Shown: in pieces, positions 13,273-20,428 of the stretch
Layout of the letters: each line of letters begins with the position of its first letter
Position numbering within the stretch: the stretch's first letter is position 1
From: DAOTVC01 sp034437215
GTDB taxonomy: Bacteria; Chloroflexota; Anaerolineae; B4-G1; SLSP01
DNA: 23,319 bases
Reading direction: 5' to 3'
Assembly: GCA_034437215.1 (NCBI GenBank)
Contig: DAOTVC010000095.1
Coordinates: 1 to 23,319, forward strand
Position numbers and translations under genes: made by a program
The notes under the pieces: generated by a model
The model's database searches: none
Seen by the model: the letters and a program-made list of their open reading frames with translations, nothing else
Told to the model about the DNA's origin: nothing

Positions 13273-14472
13273 ATGATCACACCAAGGATTAACAAGATAC
13301 TCTTCGGTCTCTACGCGCTCCTGACCGTCGGACTTCTGGTCGCGGCTCTCGTCGCCCCGGAGGTGCGGAGCGTGGCCTACGCGCCGCTTCGGGAGCTGCT
13401 TATCCCCCCGCCCGAACCTATCGTCGTCTCCCTCCTCTACTCCACGGAGAAGGCCGACTGGTTGGCAGAGGTCATCACGCGCTTCGAGGCTACCCGTCCC
13501 ACATTTGACGGTCGTCCCATCGAGCTGGAACTCAAGAAGATGGGCTCCCGGGAGATGTACCTGGCGGTCCTGGACGGGGAGGAGCAGCCCGACCTCATCA
13601 GCCCGGCGAGCATGTTGCAGATCTCCCTCCTGCAGGATCTCTCCACCAGCCGGTTCGGGGCGCCGGTGGTCAATCGGGCCGACGCGACGACCTGCCGGCC
13701 GGTGCTCCTCTCCCCCGTGGTCCTCGTAGCGTGGAGAGAGCGGGCGCAGGTTCTCTGGGGAGACGATCCCAACGGCCAGATGTGGCTGCGCCTCCACGAG
13801 GCCCTCACGAATCCCCAGGGGTGGGAGACCTACGGGCGTCCCGAGTGGGGCTACATCAAGTTCAGCCACACCAACCCTCTCAAGTCAAACAGCGGCTTCC
13901 AGACGATCCTCCTGATGACCTACAACTACTTCGGCAAGACGAGCGGACTGACCGCCGCCGACATCCTCTCCGATCGTGAGTACCAGGCGTGGTTCATGGA
14001 GTTCGAGAACACCATCTCCAAGTTCGGCGACAGTACCGGCACCTACATGGAGGAGATCATCGCCTACGGGCCCAGCCTCTACGACTTCGTCTCCGTCTAC
14101 GAGGCTACGGCCATCGGGCAGGCAGAGAACGCGGTGGGCAAGTACGGTGAGCTGCAGATCTACTATCCCCCGGCGACCTCGCTCAGCGACCATCCCTTCT
14201 GCGTCATGGAGGGGGAGTGGTTGACGCCGGAGAGGGCCGCGGCCGCGCAGATCTTTCTCGACTATCTGACGAGCGAGGCTGCGCAGGAGTTGGCCCTGAA
14301 GCACGGCTTCCGGCCCGTCGATGAGAGCATCCCGCTCGATCGGCCGGGAAGCCCCTTCCTGCAGTACGCCGACAACGGTCTGCGCATCGACGTACCGCCG
14401 GAGGTGGAGGTGCCGGCGGGGGATGTGCTCAATACCCTGCTGGAGTTCTGGTCACGGAACGTGGAGCGTTAG
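13273..14472 (+). CDS. Membrane-anchored extracellular solute-binding-like protein
   Basis: This 399-residue protein has an N-terminal hydrophobic segment (about 9-28, ILFGLYALLTVGLLVAALVA) without a lipobox, so it is probably anchored rather than released. A type-II solute-binding fold follows. VVSLLYSTEKADWLAEVITRF resembles the first strand and helix of SBP_bac_11 proteins, and SPASMLQI, LLSPVVLVAW and GYIKFSHTNPLKSNSG line the usual cleft. The next protein has the same fold with matching landmarks (GYPEWGSFKFGHTHP there, GRPEWGYIKFSHTNP here), so the two are paralogues. No permease or ATPase is nearby, which argues for a sensing or structural role rather than import. The start follows AGAGAGG. 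The last codons (LEFWSRNVER) are copied in a direct repeat downstream. Confidence 0.8.
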   Translation: MITPRINKILFGLYALLTVGLLVAALVAPEVRSVAYAPLRELLIPPPEPIVVSLLYSTEKADWLAEVITRFEATRPTFDGRPIELELKKMGSREMYLAVLDGEEQPDLISPASMLQISLLQDLSTSRFGAPVVNRADATTCRPVLLSPVVLVAWRERAQVLWGDDPNGQMWLRLHEALTNPQGWETYGRPEWGYIKFSHTNPLKSNSGFQTILLMTYNYFGKTSGLTAADILSDREYQAWFMEFENTISKFGDSTGTYMEEIIAYGPSLYDFVSVYEATAIGQAENAVGKYGELQIYYPPATSLSDHPFCVMEGEWLTPERAAAAQIFLDYLTSEAAQELALKHGFRPVDESIPLDRPGSPFLQYADNGLRIDVPPEVEVPAGDVLNTLLEFWSRNVER

Positions 14473-14552
14473 CGAGTGGGCAGCAGCGGGAGACGCCTAC
14501 CCCAACAACAGAAGGCTGGAGTTCTGGTCGCGGAACGTGGAGCGTTAGCGAG
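14440..14552 (+). repeat. 37-bp direct repeat copying the 3' end of the solute-binding gene
   Basis: CTGGAGTTCTGGTCACGGAA and the following 17 bases (14440-14476) recur at 14516-14552 with one substitution (A to G). The first copy encodes the last residues LEFWSRNVER and the stop. The second lies in the spacer before the VWA gene, where it codes for nothing evident. The two are 76 bases apart. This looks like a partial tandem duplication of a gene end. Confidence 0.85.
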
Positions 14553-14614
14553 AGAGGCCTGCCATGCGTCACTTCTGGCGTGATGGCGGCTATTGACAAC
14601 CCAGGAGGCAGTCC

Positions 14615-16291
14615 ATGAGAGTCAGATTGTATACCGTGCTGGTCGGCCTGACCGTCCTCGCCTTAATCTTGAGCGGCTGTGAGAGCGTCCCGCTCGTCTC
14701 GATGGGCGGGAATCGCGTTACGGTCACTATCGTCTACGGCTCCGAGAAGGAGGAGTGGCTGGTTCCCCTCGTCGAGGAGTTCAACGCCGAGAAGCACAAG
14801 ACGGAGGAGGGCTCCACCATCTTCGTCGAGGCGACGCCCATGGGTTCCATCGAATCGGCGGAGGCGATCGTCACGGGTTCTCTGCAGCCCACCGTCTGGA
14901 GTCCCGCTTCGTCCATCTACATCCCGGTGGCCAACGCCGAGTGGCGCAAGGGGCACGCGGAGGATCTGGTGGTCGGCACCCCCGACGACCTGGTGCTCAG
15001 CCCCGTCGTCATCGCCATGTGGAGGCCGATGGCGGAGGTGCTGGGCTGGCCGGACAAGCCGTTGGGCTGGGCGGACATCGCCGCGATGGCGACCTCCGAG
15101 GAGGGGTGGGCGGCCTTCGGGTACCCCGAGTGGGGGAGCTTCAAGTTCGGGCACACGCACCCCGGTTTCAGCAACAGCGGCATCGTCTCGGTCATCGCCG
15201 AGGCCTACGCCGGCGCGGACAAGCAGCGCAGCCTGACGCTCCAGGATCTACAGGAGCCGGAGCTCCAGGAGTTCATGCGGGCGGTAGAGAGCAGCATCAT
15301 CCACTACGGTAAGAGCACGGGCTTCTTTGCCAACCGCATGTTCGAGCGTGGCCCCTCCTACCTCAGCGCGGCCGTGATGTACGAGAACCTGGTGGTGGCC
15401 CAGGAGACTAAACGCCTCTCCGGTGAGAGTTCCCAGCTGCCCGTGGTCGCCATCTACCCCCGGGAGGGGACCTTCTGGAGCAATCACCCCTACGCCATCC
15501 TCAACGCCCCCTGGGTGACGGAGGAAGAGGCCGAGGCGGCGGTCATCTTCCGCGACTACCTGCTCGCCGACTCCCGGCAGCTGCGCGCCCTCGAGTACGG
15601 CTTCCGCCCCGCCGACCCGGCCATCCCTCTGACCTCTCCACTGGATTCCAACCACGGGGTCGATCCCATGCAGCCCCAGACGGTCCTCGAGGTGCCTTCC
15701 GCCGAGGTGATCCAGGGCATTCAGGATCTGTGGCGCGAGGTGAAGAAGCCCGTCGACGTCGTCGTGGTCATGGACGTCTCCGGCAGCATGGAGGGGCGCA
15801 AGATCTCGACGGCCCGCACCAGCTTGCTGCAGTTCATCGATATCCTGGACGATCGTGATCGCATGGAGATCCTGCTCTTCAGTCATCAACTGACGACGTT
15901 GACCCCTCTCTCGCCGTTGGGCGAGAAGCGGGAGGAGATCAAGCGGCGGGTTTCGGGCATCATCGAGGGCGGGGACACCCGGCTCTACGACGCCACCTAC
16001 GGGGCCTACCGGGCGCTGCAGGAGGAGGGCGACCCCCACCATATCCGCGCCATCGTCGTTCTCTCCGATGGGGCCGACACCGCCTCCGAACTCTCCTTCG
16101 ACGAACTCTTGCAGCTGGTGGGGAATATGAGCGAGGGTGGGGACGCCACCAAGATCTTCACCATCGCCTTCGGCAAGGACGCCAGCCTCCACACGCTCGA
16201 GGGTATCTCGGAGACGACGGGGGGCAAGCTGTACGAGAGCGATCCCGAGACCATCGACGCGGTCTACGCCGACATCGCGACCTTCTTCTAG
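14615..16291 (+). CDS. Lipoprotein with solute-binding domain fused to C-terminal VWA domain
   Basis: The 558-residue product begins with a lipoprotein signal: hydrophobic residues 5-20, then LSGC with the lipidated cysteine at 22. Residues about 33-370 form a solute-binding fold related to the preceding protein (VTIVYGSEKEEWLVPLVEEF, SPASSIYIPVAN, FKFGHTHPGFSNSG). From about 380 to the end is a von Willebrand A domain with a complete metal site: DVSGS (DxSxS), GGDTR (threonine) and LSDGADT (aspartate). VWA domains of this type bind partner proteins through a divalent metal. Together this suggests a surface protein that detects a ligand and hands the signal to a partner. AGGAGG precedes the ATG by six bases. 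It lies between its paralogue and the two-TM coiled-coil gene. No matching permease is present. Confidence 0.88.
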   Translation: MRVRLYTVLVGLTVLALILSGCESVPLVSMGGNRVTVTIVYGSEKEEWLVPLVEEFNAEKHKTEEGSTIFVEATPMGSIESAEAIVTGSLQPTVWSPASSIYIPVANAEWRKGHAEDLVVGTPDDLVLSPVVIAMWRPMAEVLGWPDKPLGWADIAAMATSEEGWAAFGYPEWGSFKFGHTHPGFSNSGIVSVIAEAYAGADKQRSLTLQDLQEPELQEFMRAVESSIIHYGKSTGFFANRMFERGPSYLSAAVMYENLVVAQETKRLSGESSQLPVVAIYPREGTFWSNHPYAILNAPWVTEEEAEAAVIFRDYLLADSRQLRALEYGFRPADPAIPLTSPLDSNHGVDPMQPQTVLEVPSAEVIQGIQDLWREVKKPVDVVVVMDVSGSMEGRKISTARTSLLQFIDILDDRDRMEILLFSHQLTTLTPLSPLGEKREEIKRRVSGIIEGGDTRLYDATYGAYRALQEEGDPHHIRAIVVLSDGADTASELSFDELLQLVGNMSEGGDATKIFTIAFGKDASLHTLEGISETTGGKLYESDPETIDAVYADIATFF

Positions 16292-16311
16292 CAGGCAGAG
16301 GAGACATGACC

Positions 16312-17034
16312 ATGCGCTCACCGCTTCTAATCGCTCTCTTTCATCCGCTCAACCTGGCGATGCTGGGACTGAGCCTCTTCGCACTGCTCTTTTCGGCGTG
16401 GTGGCTCTTTCCCCTGGGTCTGCTCTTCTGGGGTATCATGGTTCTGGCCATCGCCCGCAACCCCTCCCTGCGCTTCAACGCTGCGCTGCAGAGCCGGGAG
16501 CCGCTGGCGCAGCGCTTCCAACGCTACTTCGATCGCATCGAGCGCTCCCAGGTGGGCATCTTCAACACCCTCTCGTCAGCTCCTCCCCGCACCCGCCGCG
16601 CCCTGCAGCCCATCCACGCGGAGGTGGATGCTCTCATACATCAGGTGCATCTGCTCTGCCGGCGCATGACGGCCTTGGAGAACTACCGCCTCGTGGCTCA
16701 GTCACAGGCCGATCTGCAGGGTGATCTGCACCACATCGAGCAGAGCCTCAGTCGCACCGAGGATGCCCTGGTGCGGCGGGAGTACGAGGAGTCCCGCGAG
16801 GCCATGCAGGGCCGGCTGGCGAAGTTGGAGCGGGTGTCGACGCAGCTGGACCGGGTCGAGGCCCAGCTCTTGAGCCTCGCCAACGAGCTGGACGGTACGG
16901 TCACGGAGGTCATTCACTTGCAGGCGATGGGGCCGGAGGACGCTTCTTCCTTGGTGCCCGCGCTCGTGAAGCGGCTCCAGGAGCAGCGGGTCGCGCTGGA
17001 GGCCTTCGAGCGGGAGGCGGCCGGGATTCGCTAA
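16312..17034 (+). CDS. Two-TM membrane protein with long cytoplasmic coiled coil
   Basis: About 240 residues. The N-terminus has two hydrophobic segments (about 4-24 and 26-46: LNLAMLGLSLFALLFSAWWL, then LGLLFWGIMVLAIA). The rest is a long helical, charged region with heptad-like leucines (LGDLHHIEQSL-type pattern; LAKLERVSTQLDRVEAQLLSLANEL). This layout, two N-terminal membrane helices and a coiled coil, resembles XpaC-like proteins that accompany TelA and SPFH genes, but I see no diagnostic motif, so that stays a suggestion. ATG 16312 is preferred over 16306 because AGAGGAG is eight bases ahead of it but only two ahead of the other. It starts 20 bases after the VWA gene and is almost surely co-transcribed. 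Its last codons (AAGIR) lie inside the first copy of a 188-bp tandem repeat. Confidence 0.72.
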   Translation: MRSPLLIALFHPLNLAMLGLSLFALLFSAWWLFPLGLLFWGIMVLAIARNPSLRFNAALQSREPLAQRFQRYFDRIERSQVGIFNTLSSAPPRTRRALQPIHAEVDALIHQVHLLCRRMTALENYRLVAQSQADLQGDLHHIEQSLSRTEDALVRREYEESREAMQGRLAKLERVSTQLDRVEAQLLSLANELDGTVTEVIHLQAMGPEDASSLVPALVKRLQEQRVALEAFEREAAGIR

Positions 17035-17393
17035 GGGGTTCTGCAACTCACGTGGCCCGTCCCTGATGGAGTTTAAATATTGAGTTGGGTAATCGAGGTT
17101 GACGCGAGGTATGACGGGACTGAAGTCCCTTCCTGGGGCGCGCTGCGCGCGCCGGGCGTCGGCCTCCGCCGACGCAGAGAACACGTTGGCGCCCGCGTAG
17201 GCGGGCGGCCGGGATTCGCTAAGGAGTCCTGCAACTCACGCGGCCCGTCCCTGATGGAGTTTAAATATTGAGTCGGGTAATCGAGGTTGACGCGAGGTAT
17301 GATGGGACTGAAGTCCCTTCCTGGGGCGCGCTGCGCGCGCCGGGCGTCGGCCTCCGCCGACGCAGAGAACACGTTGGCGCCCGCGTAGGCGGG
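17018..17393. repeat. Tandem duplication of a 188-bp hairpin-rich unit that includes a gene 3' end
   Basis: The unit 17018-17205 is repeated at 17206-17393. By eye only five substitutions separate the copies. Each unit starts with CGGCCGGGATTCGCTAAGG, the last codons and stop of the coiled-coil gene. Each then holds GGGACT-GA-AGTCCC, GGCGCGC-TGC-GCGCGCC, GCGTCGGC-CTCC-GCCGACGC and GCCCGC-GTAG-GCGGGC, four hairpins in a row. The second copy extends the last to GGCGCCCGC-GTAG-GCGGGCGCC. It lies between convergent operons, so termination from both sides is likely. The palindromic block looks like a dispersed genomic repeat, which I cannot test here. Confidence 0.9.
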
Positions 17394-17574
17394 CGCCCGG
17401 CCCGCCGAAGGCTCCAGTAGCGTACTTCCCGTGGGCCGTTGGCCCCCTGGGCCATGGCAGTGCGCGTGTGTGAGCCGGGCTGTTATGAAAGCGGGTCACA
17501 GAGCCTGCACCGGAGTTACCCGATTATTTTCTTAAAGTTCATAAGGGAGCGGGCCGCGTGGCTTTGAGAGGCTC
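17394..17574. other. Non-coding stretch between the tandem repeat and phoU
   Basis: No supported gene is seen. It contains a short hairpin GGGCC-GTT-GGCCC (17433-17445), further GC-rich partial palindromes, and an AT-rich patch (ATTATTTTCTTAAAG) near 17523-17537. No convincing terminator for phoU is present here. The hairpins of the tandem repeat further left may serve instead. Confidence 0.5.
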
Positions 17575-18228
17575 TCAGTTGAGCTCTTCCATCTCGCCGG
17601 TGACGGTGAAGATGACCCGCTCGCAGAGGTTGGTCACCCGGTCGGCGGCGCGTTCGAGGTTGTGGGCCGCCCAGAGCAGGTAGTTCGCCTGCTCCAGGTT
17701 CCGGGGATTGGACATGATGTAGGTCATCAGCTCCCGGTAGACCTGATCGTAGAGACCGTCGACCTCGTCGTCCTGCTTGGGGATGGCCCGGGCGAGCTCC
17801 ACGTCACGCTCGATGAAGGCGTCGAGGGCCTGGTGGAGCATGCTCTTGGCCTTCTGAGCCATGAGGGGGACGTCGATGAGGGGCTTGAGGAGGGGCTCGT
17901 CACCGATGAGGCAGTTGATCTTGGCGATGCCCTTGGCGTAGTCACCGATGCGCTCCAGCTCCCCCACGATCTCCAGGATAGCCGCCAGAAAGCGGAGGTC
18001 GGTCGCCATGGGCTGGCGGGTCGCAATGAGGACGAGAACCTCCTCCTCCATCTCGAAGCGCTTCTGATTGATGTGGTGGTCCTGCTCGATGATGCGCCGG
18101 GAGCCCTCGAAATCTCGCTGCTTGAGACATTCCACGGATTGAATCAGGGCGTCCTCGACCATGCTCCCGAGGGCCAACATCTCGTCCTGCAAAAACTGTA
18201 GCTCGCGATCGAACGTCTTTCTAATCAT
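17575..18228 (-). CDS. phoU: Phosphate transport system regulatory protein PhoU
   Basis: The 217-residue protein matches PhoU in length and pattern: two three-helix-bundle halves. The metal-binding E/DxxxD-type motifs are seen in LEIVGELERIGDYAKGIAKI (first half) and WAAHNLERAADRVTNLCERV (second half). It opens MIRKTFDRELQFLQDEMLALG as PhoU proteins do. PhoU links the Pst transporter to the PhoR kinase and restrains both phosphate uptake and Pho signalling at the inner face of the membrane. Its start overlaps the end of arsC by eight bases, implying translational coupling. It is the last gene of the pst operon. No phoB or phoR is inside the window. Confidence 0.95.
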   Translation of the reverse strand: MIRKTFDRELQFLQDEMLALGSMVEDALIQSVECLKQRDFEGSRRIIEQDHHINQKRFEMEEEVLVLIATRQPMATDLRFLAAILEIVGELERIGDYAKGIAKINCLIGDEPLLKPLIDVPLMAQKAKSMLHQALDAFIERDVELARAIPKQDDEVDGLYDQVYRELMTYIMSNPRNLEQANYLLWAAHNLERAADRVTNLCERVIFTVTGEMEELN

Positions 18229-18685
18229 AGTTCACCTCAAAATGCAGACCTGTGGTCTGGGGTGGTTCCCAGATCTCCAGGTAATTGAGTATCTTCTCTC
18301 GGAGACCGTCGCGCACCTCCCGAAAGACCTGGAGTTTCTCCTCCCTGCTCCCCTCTGCCGCGGCCGGATCGGGATAACCCATGTGAACCACGTGGCCTGC
18401 GCCCAACCAAGCGGGGCAGTTCTCGGCGGCGTGGTCGCAGACGGTGACGACCAGATCCAGGTCGGTGCCCCGGAACTCCTCCGTCGACTTGGAGCGCTGG
18501 TCGGAGATGTCGATGCCCAGCTCCGCCAGCGCCGCGATCGCCAGCGGATGCACGTAGCCCGCGGGCGCCGTCCCTGCAGAGACGGCGTTCCAATCCTCTT
18601 CCAGGAAATGGTTGACCAAGCCCTCCGCCATCTGACTGCGGGCGGAATTGCCCGTGCACAGAAATAGCACTTGCCTTTTAGTCAT
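18221..18685 (-). CDS. arsC: Thioredoxin-type arsenate reductase (low-molecular-weight phosphatase fold)
   Basis: This 154-residue protein starts MTKRQVLFLCTGNSARSQMA, with the phosphatase P-loop C-x5-R (C10, R16). The pair of cysteines in VTVCDHAAENCPAW (about 82 and 89) is the redox relay that separates thioredoxin-coupled ArsC from plain tyrosine phosphatases. GYPDPA carries the general-acid aspartate. It reduces arsenate to arsenite in the cytoplasm. The ATG follows GGGAG at six bases. It sits between pstB and phoU and overlaps phoU. That location makes sense because arsenate enters cells by phosphate transporters. No arsR, acr3 or arsB is nearby. A role in dephosphorylating proteins is possible but less likely given the cysteine pair. 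Confidence 0.9.
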   Translation of the reverse strand: MTKRQVLFLCTGNSARSQMAEGLVNHFLEEDWNAVSAGTAPAGYVHPLAIAALAELGIDISDQRSKSTEEFRGTDLDLVVTVCDHAAENCPAWLGAGHVVHMGYPDPAAAEGSREEKLQVFREVRDGLREKILNYLEIWEPPQTTGLHFEVNYD

Positions 18686-18755
18686 GGTAGCTCCCTATTA
18701 AATCTACAAATCAGTAAATAGCAAATGTCGTTACGTTCACACGTGCTCACGTCAT

Positions 18756-19529
18756 TTAGCCAAACCTGCCGGTGATGTAGTCCTCGGTGCGTTCGTCCTT
18801 GGGATTGGTGAAGATCTCCCGCGTCGGCCCGAACTCGACGAGTTGGCCCGTCCGGCTCTCATCGGTGTAGAAGAAGGCCGTGTAGTCGGAGACGCGCCCC
18901 GCCTGCTGCATGTTGTGGGTGACGATAACGATGGTGTAGTTCTTTTTCAGCTCGCGGATAAGCTCCTCGATGCGGAGGGTGGCGATAGGGTCGAGGGCCG
19001 AGGCGGGCTCGTCCATGAGGATGACCTCGGGCTCGACGGCGAGGGCGCGGGCGATGCAGAGCCGCTGCTGCTGACCACCGGAGAGCTCCAGGCCGGATTT
19101 ATTCAGGTCGTCCTTGACCTCGTCCCAGAGCGCCGCGCCGCGCAGACTGCGCTCGACGATCTCCATCATGTTCTGGCGGCTCGCCATTCTGTTGACGCGT
19201 GGCCCGTAGGCCACATTATCGAAGATACTTTTGGGGAAGGGGTTGGGCTTCTGAAAAACCATACCAATATAACGGCGCAGCTCCACCACGTTCATTTCCA
19301 TAATGGGTTCGCCGTCCATCAGGATATCCCCATCTGCGTGAGCCTCAGGGTTCAAATCGTTCATCCGGTTGAAGCTGCGCAAAAACGTGCTCTTCCCACA
19401 GCCGGATGGCCCAATGATGGCTGTCACCTGACGGGCGGGTATTTGAACGCTTATGTCCTGTAATGCCTGAAACTCACCGTAATAGACATCTAGATTACGC
19501 GTTTCAAGCTTAACTTCAGCTACATCCAT
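18756..19529 (-). CDS. pstB: Phosphate ABC transporter ATP-binding protein, second copy (GC-rich)
   Basis: The 257-residue ATPase has Walker A GPSGCGKST, Q-loop MVFQKPNPFPKSI, signature LSGGQQQRLCIARAL, Walker B ILMDEPASALDP and H-loop THNMQQAGRVSDYTAFF, all typical of PstB. It ends in DERTEDYITGRFG, also a PstB hallmark. All catalytic residues are intact. The start follows GGGGAGG by about nine bases. It follows another complete pstB with only a 33-base gap. Its base composition is GC-rich like arsC and phoU, whereas the other pstB resembles pstA and pstC in being AT-richer. The two proteins are clearly homologous but differ at many positions. Confidence 0.95.
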   Translation of the reverse strand: MDVAEVKLETRNLDVYYGEFQALQDISVQIPARQVTAIIGPSGCGKSTFLRSFNRMNDLNPEAHADGDILMDGEPIMEMNVVELRRYIGMVFQKPNPFPKSIFDNVAYGPRVNRMASRQNMMEIVERSLRGAALWDEVKDDLNKSGLELSGGQQQRLCIARALAVEPEVILMDEPASALDPIATLRIEELIRELKKNYTIVIVTHNMQQAGRVSDYTAFFYTDESRTGQLVEFGPTREIFTNPKDERTEDYITGRFG

Positions 19530-19562
19530 AATAGCATACCTCCCCGCATTTTATTTCTCGCA

Positions 19563-20339
19563 TTATCCAAACCGGCCGGTGATATATTCCTCGGTGGTTT
19601 GCTTTTCTGGGTTAGTAAAGATTTTCTGGGTAGGGCCATATTCTTCCAACACGCCGGCACGCTCTTCACCCAGGTTGAAGAAAGCCGTGAAATCCGAAAC
19701 ACGAGCAGCTTGCTGCATGTTGTGAGTTACAACGATGATCGTGTAATTCTGCGACAATTCCCGCATCAGTTCTTCAATCTTAAGGGTCGCAATGGGGTCC
19801 AATGCCGAAGCAGGTTCATCCATAAGGATAATGGCGGGCTTGACGGCAATAGCACGGGCAATGCACAATCGCTGTTGCTGACCACCCGAAAGGGAAAGTC
19901 CACTCTGATTGAGTTTGTCCTTGACTTCCTCCCAGAGGACCGCGCCGCGCAGTGATTGCTCTACGAGCTCATCCATATCACCTTTGAAGCCGTTAATGCG
20001 TGCACCCCAGGCCACGTTTTCATAGATGCTTTTGGGAAAAGGGTTGGGTTTCTGGAATACCATCCCGATGTGACGGCGAACCTTGACAGGATCCACGTTC
20101 TCTGCATAGATATTCTCGCCATGATAGAACACTTCTCCCTCAGTACGTGTTGAAGGGATCAGATCATTCATCCGATTAAAAGCACGAAGCATGGTACTCT
20201 TTCCACACCCCGAAGGGCCAATAATCGCCGTAACTTTGTTGCGTTCGATTTTGAGATCAACATCTTTCACAGCCAGAAAATCGTCATAGTAAATGCTAAG
20301 ATTTCTGGCCTCAATAGCATATTGATGGTTAGGGTTCAT
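19563..20339 (-). CDS. pstB: Phosphate ABC transporter ATP-binding protein, first copy (AT-richer)
   Basis: A 258-residue ATPase from ATG 20339. This start is chosen over 20357 because AAGGA precedes it by seven bases and nothing suitable precedes the other. Motifs are intact: GPSGCGKST, MVFQKPNPFPKSI, LSGGQQQRLCIARAI, ILMDEPASALDP and THNMQQAARVSDFTAFF, ending EEYITGRFG. It would power the PstC/PstA channel encoded just upstream. Codon use is noticeably more AT-rich than in the second pstB. Having two intact, adjacent and diverged pstB genes suggests that one came with a transferred pstCAB block, or that the ATPases work under different conditions. Confidence 0.95.
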   Translation of the reverse strand: MNPNHQYAIEARNLSIYYDDFLAVKDVDLKIERNKVTAIIGPSGCGKSTMLRAFNRMNDLIPSTRTEGEVFYHGENIYAENVDPVKVRRHIGMVFQKPNPFPKSIYENVAWGARINGFKGDMDELVEQSLRGAVLWEEVKDKLNQSGLSLSGGQQQRLCIARAIAVKPAIILMDEPASALDPIATLKIEELMRELSQNYTIIVVTHNMQQAARVSDFTAFFNLGEERAGVLEEYGPTQKIFTNPEKQTTEEYITGRFG

Positions 20340-20428
20340 GATTTGTTCCTTATCCAATCGAAATCAGGTGTTCTACGTTTCGTGAGTTGATGTCTAGATA
20401 TCCGTTCGCCCCGGAAACTTTTACTGGG

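Noticed and set aside
14321..14548. 75-codon frame ending in LEFWSRNVER
   Set aside because: It only exists because the 37-bp repeat copies a gene end into the spacer; most of it is off-frame reading of the solute-binding gene.
15248..16321. 357-codon open frame opposite the VWA gene
   Set aside because: Antisense shadow in GC-rich coding sequence; no motif, while the forward frame has a lipobox and a VWA metal site.
17018..17393. CRISPR array
   Set aside because: There are only two long near-identical units in direct tandem, with no spacers and no cas genes.
17073..17499. Small minus-strand frames (64-99 codons) in the tandem repeat
   Set aside because: They are near copies of each other created by the 188-bp duplication, arginine- and proline-rich, without ribosome binding sites.
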